The translations under genes and the position numbers were made by a program. Of a stretch of DNA of 10,014 nucleotides, positions 5,774 through 10,014 are shown in pieces (the first letter of the stretch is position 1; each line of letters begins with the position of its first letter). The DNA comes from Candidatus Subteraquimicrobium carltonvillense (lineage in GTDB: Bacteria; Actinomycetota; Aquicultoria; Subteraquimicrobiales; Subteraquimicrobiaceae): assembly GCA_002339355.1 (NCBI GenBank), contig DDKQ01000021.1:1463-11476 (forward strand), given 5' to 3'. The notes beneath the pieces are model-generated. The model saw only the letters and a program-made list of their open reading frames with translations. It searched no databases and was not told the origin of the DNA.

Positions 5774-5862
5774 GCTAGCTGCTGCCCGTACGGGCTGCGG
5801 CTCTCTCAGGGCGACCCGTACGGGTGCCGCTGCTGTTCCCCGACTCGTCGGGGCTTAACGGT
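5774..5862. repeat. GC-rich palindrome cluster between tsaD and lnt
   Basis: Three perfect palindromes occur in under 90 bp: GCCCGTACGGGC (5784-5795), ACCCGTACGGGT (5814-5825) and CCCCGAC-TC-GTCGGGG (5838-5853). The first two, with GCTGCTG to the left of one and GCCGCTGCTG to the right of the other, form a larger imperfect inverted repeat. The third matches the tsaB-element hairpin and, as in that element, a TAACGG follows (5856-5861 here, 3925-3930 there). This looks like a non-coding member of the element family found inside tsaB. Confidence 0.75.
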
Positions 5863-6009
5863 TCTCTTAAGATGCACTCTCCAGGATACCCCGCCACCAC
5901 AAAAATGTAAGGTGGACTATTAACGAGTTTGGTTTACACAATACATTCGAGGGAGCACTTCACCCCGACCATGGTGCCAACCCATCTTGTTAATAATACA
6001 ATTTTAGCC
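5863..6009. other. Unassigned part of the tsaD-lnt gap
   Basis: I see no gene here. There is a weak CCACC/GGTGG inverted repeat (about 5891-5915), an AT-rich stretch with GTTTACACAATACATTC that vaguely recalls the ends of some insertion sequences, and TTGTTAATAATAC (about 5985-5998), which could contain a -10 element. None is strong enough to call. Confidence 0.3.
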
Positions 6010-6037
6010 CATGACTCATGACCCTTGACTTATGACT
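6010..6037 (+). repeat. Period-7 tandem array upstream of lnt
   Basis: Four imperfect 7-mers lie end to end: CATGACT, CATGACC, CTTGACT, TATGACT. The third contributes TTGACT (6025-6030), a good -35 match. Function unknown. Confidence 0.65.
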
Positions 6038-6045
6038 CGTTTTTC

Positions 6046-6063
6046 TGTGGATAATGTGGATAA
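6046..6063 (-). promoter_or_regulatory. Two adjacent perfect DnaA boxes
   Basis: TGTGGATAA occurs twice with no gap (6046-6054 and 6055-6063). Each is the exact complement of the DnaA-box consensus TTATCCACA. They lie 24 bp upstream of the lnt start. GATAAT (6050-6055), part of this pair, could serve as a -10 with TTGACT (6025-6030), though the 19-bp spacing is long. Tandem perfect boxes suggest DnaA binding, either to regulate lnt or as part of a larger DnaA-binding locus. Confidence 0.65.
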
Positions 6064-6087
6064 CTCCATTAATAGAAGGTTAGCGCG

Positions 6088-7635
6088 ATGTCTGTAAAGC
6101 ATCTCTTTTTCGCCGCCATCACTGGATTTCTGCTGGTACTTTCCTTCCCCAATTTCAACTACAAAGCGCTGGTCTGGGTCGGTCTTTTGCCACTACTCAT
6201 AGCCATCCATGAAGTTTCGCCAAGGTTTGGCAGGCCGTGTCTGCCCTGCCTGCCGGAGGGCAGGCCGACAGGCAGGCGGGCTTTTTTCCTCGGTTTGCTC
6301 TCCGGCATCATCTTTTTCGGTGGTCTAACTTACTGGATGCTTCAATTAAGTAGGTGGGTGGGTATATTTGCTCTTATCGCCTGGATATCTTTAGCCTTGT
6401 TCGAGGCCCTTTTCATTGCCTGTTTTTCTTTTGGAGTTCAAACTCTTAAACACTCAAGCCCCTGGGCGCGTTTATTCACCATTCCAGCCTTGTGGGTGGC
6501 TTTGGAATATCTGCGATCCATGGGAGTTTGGGGATTTTCTTGGGGTGTCCTTGGCTACAGCCAACAGACCAACCCTCTCCTCATTCAAATGGCGAGGATA
6601 ACTGGTGTCTATGGCATATCTTATGTGATTTTGATGATAAATATGCTTTTATTAGAGATTTATTTTTATTTAATTGGCAACAAATCGACCATTCAGCGAG
6701 CGCTTTTGAAAAGGATATATGTGGTTGCCACGATCTTAATCTTTGTCCTAACGTGGGGTTTTTATTCACTCAAATCAGGTATCTCTAAGGAGAGGATGTT
6801 CAAAGTATCTGCGGTACAGGCCAGCATCCCTCAGGAAGAAAAATGGAGTTTCGAGGGGAAAGAGGATATCAAATCGATTTATACCAATCTCACCTTGGAA
6901 GCAGGGAGAGGGAACCCTGATCTAATTATCTGGCCCGAAACGGCTGTTCCTGGATATCTCCTTGAGGAAGGATATTTCTTTGGTGAGATCAAGGACATCG
7001 CACGTCGATTGAAATGCTATCTATTGATCGGAAGCCTTCATCTTGAGGACGCGAAGCAATATAATTCCGCATTCTTAATTTCTCCATTGGGGGAAGTCGT
7101 TGGGAGATACGACAAATTACACCTGGTACCCTTTGGCGAGTATATCCCCTTAAGACCCATTTTTTCACGGATAAAGACCATAGCCGGTCTGGGAAAGGAT
7201 GTCGATCCCGGGAAGGAATTTACCGTCTTCACCATCGATAAGGGCAAATTCAGCGTGGTCATATGTTTCGAATCCGCCAATCCCATGCTCTGTCGAAGGA
7301 TGGTTGCAAGGGGAGCGCAGTTGCTCATAACTATAACCAACGATGCCTGGTTCGGAAGAACAGCCGCTGCTGAGCAGCATGTACAGATAACGGCTTTGAG
7401 AGCGGTGGAAAATGGGTTATACGCCTTACAGGTAGCGAATACGGGCGTATCCGCAATCATCGATCCCCATGGGTGTATCTTTAAGAGGACCGCTCTCTTT
7501 GACAGGCGAATCCTCGCCTGTGAGGGATACTTCACTGAAGGCAGCACATTTTACCTGCGCTATGGTGACCTTTTTGCTTTGCTATGTCTCGTGGTGGGAA
7601 GTGGAGCGTTTTTAAAGAAAATGTTGTTGAATTAA
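6088..7635 (+). CDS. lnt: Apolipoprotein N-acyltransferase Lnt, with small N-terminal insert
   Basis: Lnt is a membrane enzyme that adds the third acyl chain to the N-terminal cysteine of lipoproteins. The 515-residue product has an N-terminal membrane region (about 1-228) with SFPNFN (19-24), FFLGLLSGIIFFGGLTYWM (66-84) and ALWVALEYLRSMGVWGFSWG (134-153). A nitrilase-type domain follows (about 238-482). The catalytic triad is visible as E284 (IIWPETAVPGY), K343 (YDKLHLVPFGEY) and C393 (VVICFE); E351 in FGEY is also conserved. ITNDAWFG (416-423) and ALRAVENG (436-443) are typical. Residues about 47-64, between the first two membrane segments, come from a GC-rich palindromic insert. The ATG at 6088 has GAAGG at 6075-6079. 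The location between tsaD and groES is unusual, since tsaD often adjoins groES directly in actinobacteria. Confidence 0.95.
   Translation: MSVKHLFFAAITGFLLVLSFPNFNYKALVWVGLLPLLIAIHEVSPRFGRPCLPCLPEGRPTGRRAFFLGLLSGIIFFGGLTYWMLQLSRWVGIFALIAWISLALFEALFIACFSFGVQTLKHSSPWARLFTIPALWVALEYLRSMGVWGFSWGVLGYSQQTNPLLIQMARITGVYGISYVILMINMLLLEIYFYLIGNKSTIQRALLKRIYVVATILIFVLTWGFYSLKSGISKERMFKVSAVQASIPQEEKWSFEGKEDIKSIYTNLTLEAGRGNPDLIIWPETAVPGYLLEEGYFFGEIKDIARRLKCYLLIGSLHLEDAKQYNSAFLISPLGEVVGRYDKLHLVPFGEYIPLRPIFSRIKTIAGLGKDVDPGKEFTVFTIDKGKFSVVICFESANPMLCRRMVARGAQLLITITNDAWFGRTAAAEQHVQITALRAVENGLYALQVANTGVSAIIDPHGCIFKRTALFDRRILACEGYFTEGSTFYLRYGDLFALLCLVVGSGAFLKKMLLN
6226..6281. repeat. GC-rich palindromic insert in lnt, with terminator-like fold
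   Basis: The segment contains GCCTGCC-GGAG-GGCAGGC (6248-6265). As an alternative, CCC-T-GCCTGCC (6244-6254, one bulged T) can pair with GGCAGGCGGG (6271-6280), and this is followed by CTTTTTT (T6 at 6282-6287). That second fold has the form of an intrinsic terminator in the sense direction inside the gene. It encodes about 18 residues rich in G, R, P and C that other Lnt proteins lack. The right end matches the tsaB element. Confidence 0.75.
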
Positions 7636-7668
7636 TTTTTTTGATGTTGTAAGATATCGATTGAAAAA

Positions 7669-7695
7669 TTAGCACTCTCATGTGAAGACTGCTAA
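7669..7695. promoter_or_regulatory. CIRCE operator (HrcA site) upstream of groES
   Basis: TTAGCACTC (7669-7677), a 9-bp spacer, then GACTGCTAA (7687-7695). The CIRCE consensus is TTAGCACTC-N9-GAGTGCTAA, so the left arm is perfect and the right arm differs at one base (C for G). The spacer length is exact. It lies 23 bp before the groES start, as expected for HrcA repression. The weak -35-like TTAGCA (7669-7674) and the -10-like TAAAAT (7693-7698), 18 bp apart, would place the operator over the promoter. Confidence 0.92.
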
Positions 7696-7718
7696 AATTC
7701 TATAAAGGAGGCGAGATT

Positions 7719-8003
7719 ATGAAGTTAAAACCTTTAGGAAATCGTGTGGTAGTAAAACCTTCTGAAAAGGAAGAGAGGACGAAAAGCGGAATTGTTCTTC
7801 CGGATACCGCAAAGGAAAAGCCCCAAGAGGGCAAAGTAATAGCCGTTGGACCCGGTGAGTACAAGGAGGGCAAGCGGGTGCCGATGGGAGTCAAAGTTGG
7901 AGATAAGGTGATTTATTCCAAGTATGGCGGAACTGAGGTTAAAATCGAGGGCGAGGAATACCTCATCTTGCGGGAAGATGATATCCTAGCCATCGTTAAA
8001 TAA
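7719..8003 (+). CDS. groES: Co-chaperonin GroES
   Basis: GroES forms a seven-subunit lid that closes the GroEL folding chamber. This 94-residue protein has the normal length and family order. It starts [14 protein letters not shown], followed by the mobile loop that touches GroEL (about 17-34, with [13 protein letters not shown]). [11 protein letters not shown] comes next, then [24 protein letters not shown] and a DDILAIVK end. AAAGGAGG at 7704-7711 is a strong ribosome binding site. The gene follows the CIRCE operator directly and precedes groEL by 16 bp, so the two form the usual HrcA-controlled heat-shock operon. Confidence 0.98.
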   Translation: MKLKPLGNRVVVKPSEKEERTKSGIVLPDTAKEKPQEGKVIAVGPGEYKEGKRVPMGVKVGDKVIYSKYGGTEVKIEGEEYLILREDDILAIVK

Positions 8004-8013
8004 TGGGAGGTGA

Positions 8014-9642
<1,629 letters not shown>

Positions 9643-9659
9643 GAACTCGCGGGTTTTTG

Positions 9660-9690
9660 AAGGGGGTCAGGAAACTGACCCCCTTTTTAT
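9660..9690 (+). terminator. Intrinsic terminator of groES-groEL
   Basis: GGGGGTCAG (9662-9670), the tetraloop GAAA, and CTGACCCCC (9675-9683) form a perfect 9-bp stem, extended by A-T pairs at the base, and are followed by TTTTTATTTT. It begins 18 bp after the groEL stop. This is a textbook Rho-independent terminator. Confidence 0.97.
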
Positions 9691-9693
9691 TTT

Positions 9694-9706
9694 GGGGACA
9701 GTCCCC
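9694..9706. repeat. GGGGACAGTCCCC palindrome
   Basis: GGGGAC-A-GTCCCC is a 13-bp palindrome just downstream of the groEL terminator. Motifs of this form recur around IS200/REP-type elements in many bacteria, as far as I recall, but nothing else here shows such an element. Confidence 0.5.
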
Positions 9707-9808
9707 CTTCAAAGCAATTACCTCCACCATTTATAATCCATTATAGGTGGGTCATAAAGACTCGAAGTCCATAGCCTGTTTAAGGATGAGGCCTTTTTGA
9801 AATAAATC

Positions 9809-9883
9809 CTAAATCCAAAATACTAAGCACTAAACAATATCAAATATCAAAATTCAAATGCTCAAAACAGGTTTTGGATTTAG
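9809..9883. repeat. 12-bp inverted repeat around an AT-rich spacer
   Basis: CTAAATCCAAAA (9809-9820) and TTTTGGATTTAG (9872-9883) are perfect inverted repeats around 51 very AT-rich bases made of short CTAAAC/ATATCAAA-like words. The right arm ends where similarity to a transposase begins. It could be a small palindromic element or the end of a mobile-element remnant. Confidence 0.65.
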
Positions 9884-10014
9884 AAAATTAGAGACCTTAA
9901 AGAAATACCAGATCAAACATAAGCTCACCCGACCTAAAAGACCAGAGACCAATGGCAAGGTGGAAAGATTTCACAGAACAGTTGATGAGGAAGCTCTACC
10001 ATATTATCCGTTTT
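9858..10014 (+). mobile_element. Truncated integrase-core transposase, running off the window
   Basis: From ATG 9858 the frame (open since 9834) stays open to the window end and encodes at least 52 residues. From about 9885 they read KLETLKKYQIKHKL, then TRPKRPETNGKVERFHRT and VDEEALPYY. This is the C-terminal part of a DDE integrase-core transposase, as in IS481/IS3-type elements, and the E of NGKVERF is the last catalytic acid. The two aspartate regions that should lie upstream are absent, so this is a 5'-truncated remnant. The ATG lies within the AT-rich spacer of an inverted repeat and is probably not a true start. Whether the 3' end is intact cannot be seen. Confidence 0.82.

Noticed and set aside
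5925..5960. GTTTACACAATACATTC resembling an insertion-sequence end
   Set aside because: No matching inverted partner, target duplication or transposase coding sequence is nearby.
7636..7668. Terminator after lnt in the ATTAATTTTTTTG stretch
   Set aside because: There is a T-run but no stable stem before it.

Overview
The window looks like chromosomal housekeeping DNA from a low-to-mid GC bacterium. Short intergenic repeats have invaded it heavily. The order tsaE-tsaB-rimI-tsaD followed by groES-groEL with a CIRCE operator is typical of Actinobacteriota and is also seen, more loosely, in Firmicutes. The type 4 uracil-DNA glycosylase, the TTG starts and the presence of lnt would fit a deep-branching, possibly thermophilic member of one of these groups. 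That placement is inference; no rRNA or other phylogenetic marker is present.

Layout, all genes on the + strand. Positions 47-763 encode an ECF-type vitamin transporter S component with an internal duplication. Positions 799-1317 encode a nitroreductase-family protein. After an AT-rich gap holding an 8-bp-arm palindrome and a candidate promoter come a small FmdB-type zinc-ribbon protein (1431-1649) and a type 4 uracil-DNA glycosylase (1653-2249), closed by a hairpin terminator (2260-2315). The next gap holds the C-terminal remnant of a C_GCAxxG_C_C-type redox protein (2381-2566). Then follows the t6A-tRNA modification cluster: tsaE (2620-3099), tsaB (3204-3989), rimI (3962-4597) and tsaD (4678-5709). 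After a 378-bp repeat-rich gap come lnt (6088-7635), a CIRCE operator (7669-7695), groES (7719-8003), groEL (8020-9642) and a strong terminator (9660-9690). The right edge carries a truncated integrase-type transposase (from about 9858) that runs off the window.

TsaE, TsaB and TsaD are three of the parts that make N6-threonylcarbamoyladenosine on ANN-decoding tRNAs; TsaC/Sua5 is not here. RimI acetylates a ribosomal protein N-terminus, Lnt N-acylates lipoproteins, and GroES/GroEL fold proteins under heat-shock (HrcA) control.

The main surprise is the repeats. GC-rich palindromic segments lie in frame inside or at the end of three conserved, normally essential or important genes: the tsaB 3' end, the rimI interior and the lnt N-terminal region. 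A related palindrome cluster sits between tsaD and lnt. Every gap in this stretch also holds another ordered structure: a period-8 array whose two arms are complementary, paired 20-bp palindromes over the rimI stop codon, a period-7 array, and two back-to-back perfect DnaA-box 9-mers just upstream of lnt. I see no CRISPR array, rRNA, tRNA or complete mobile element.
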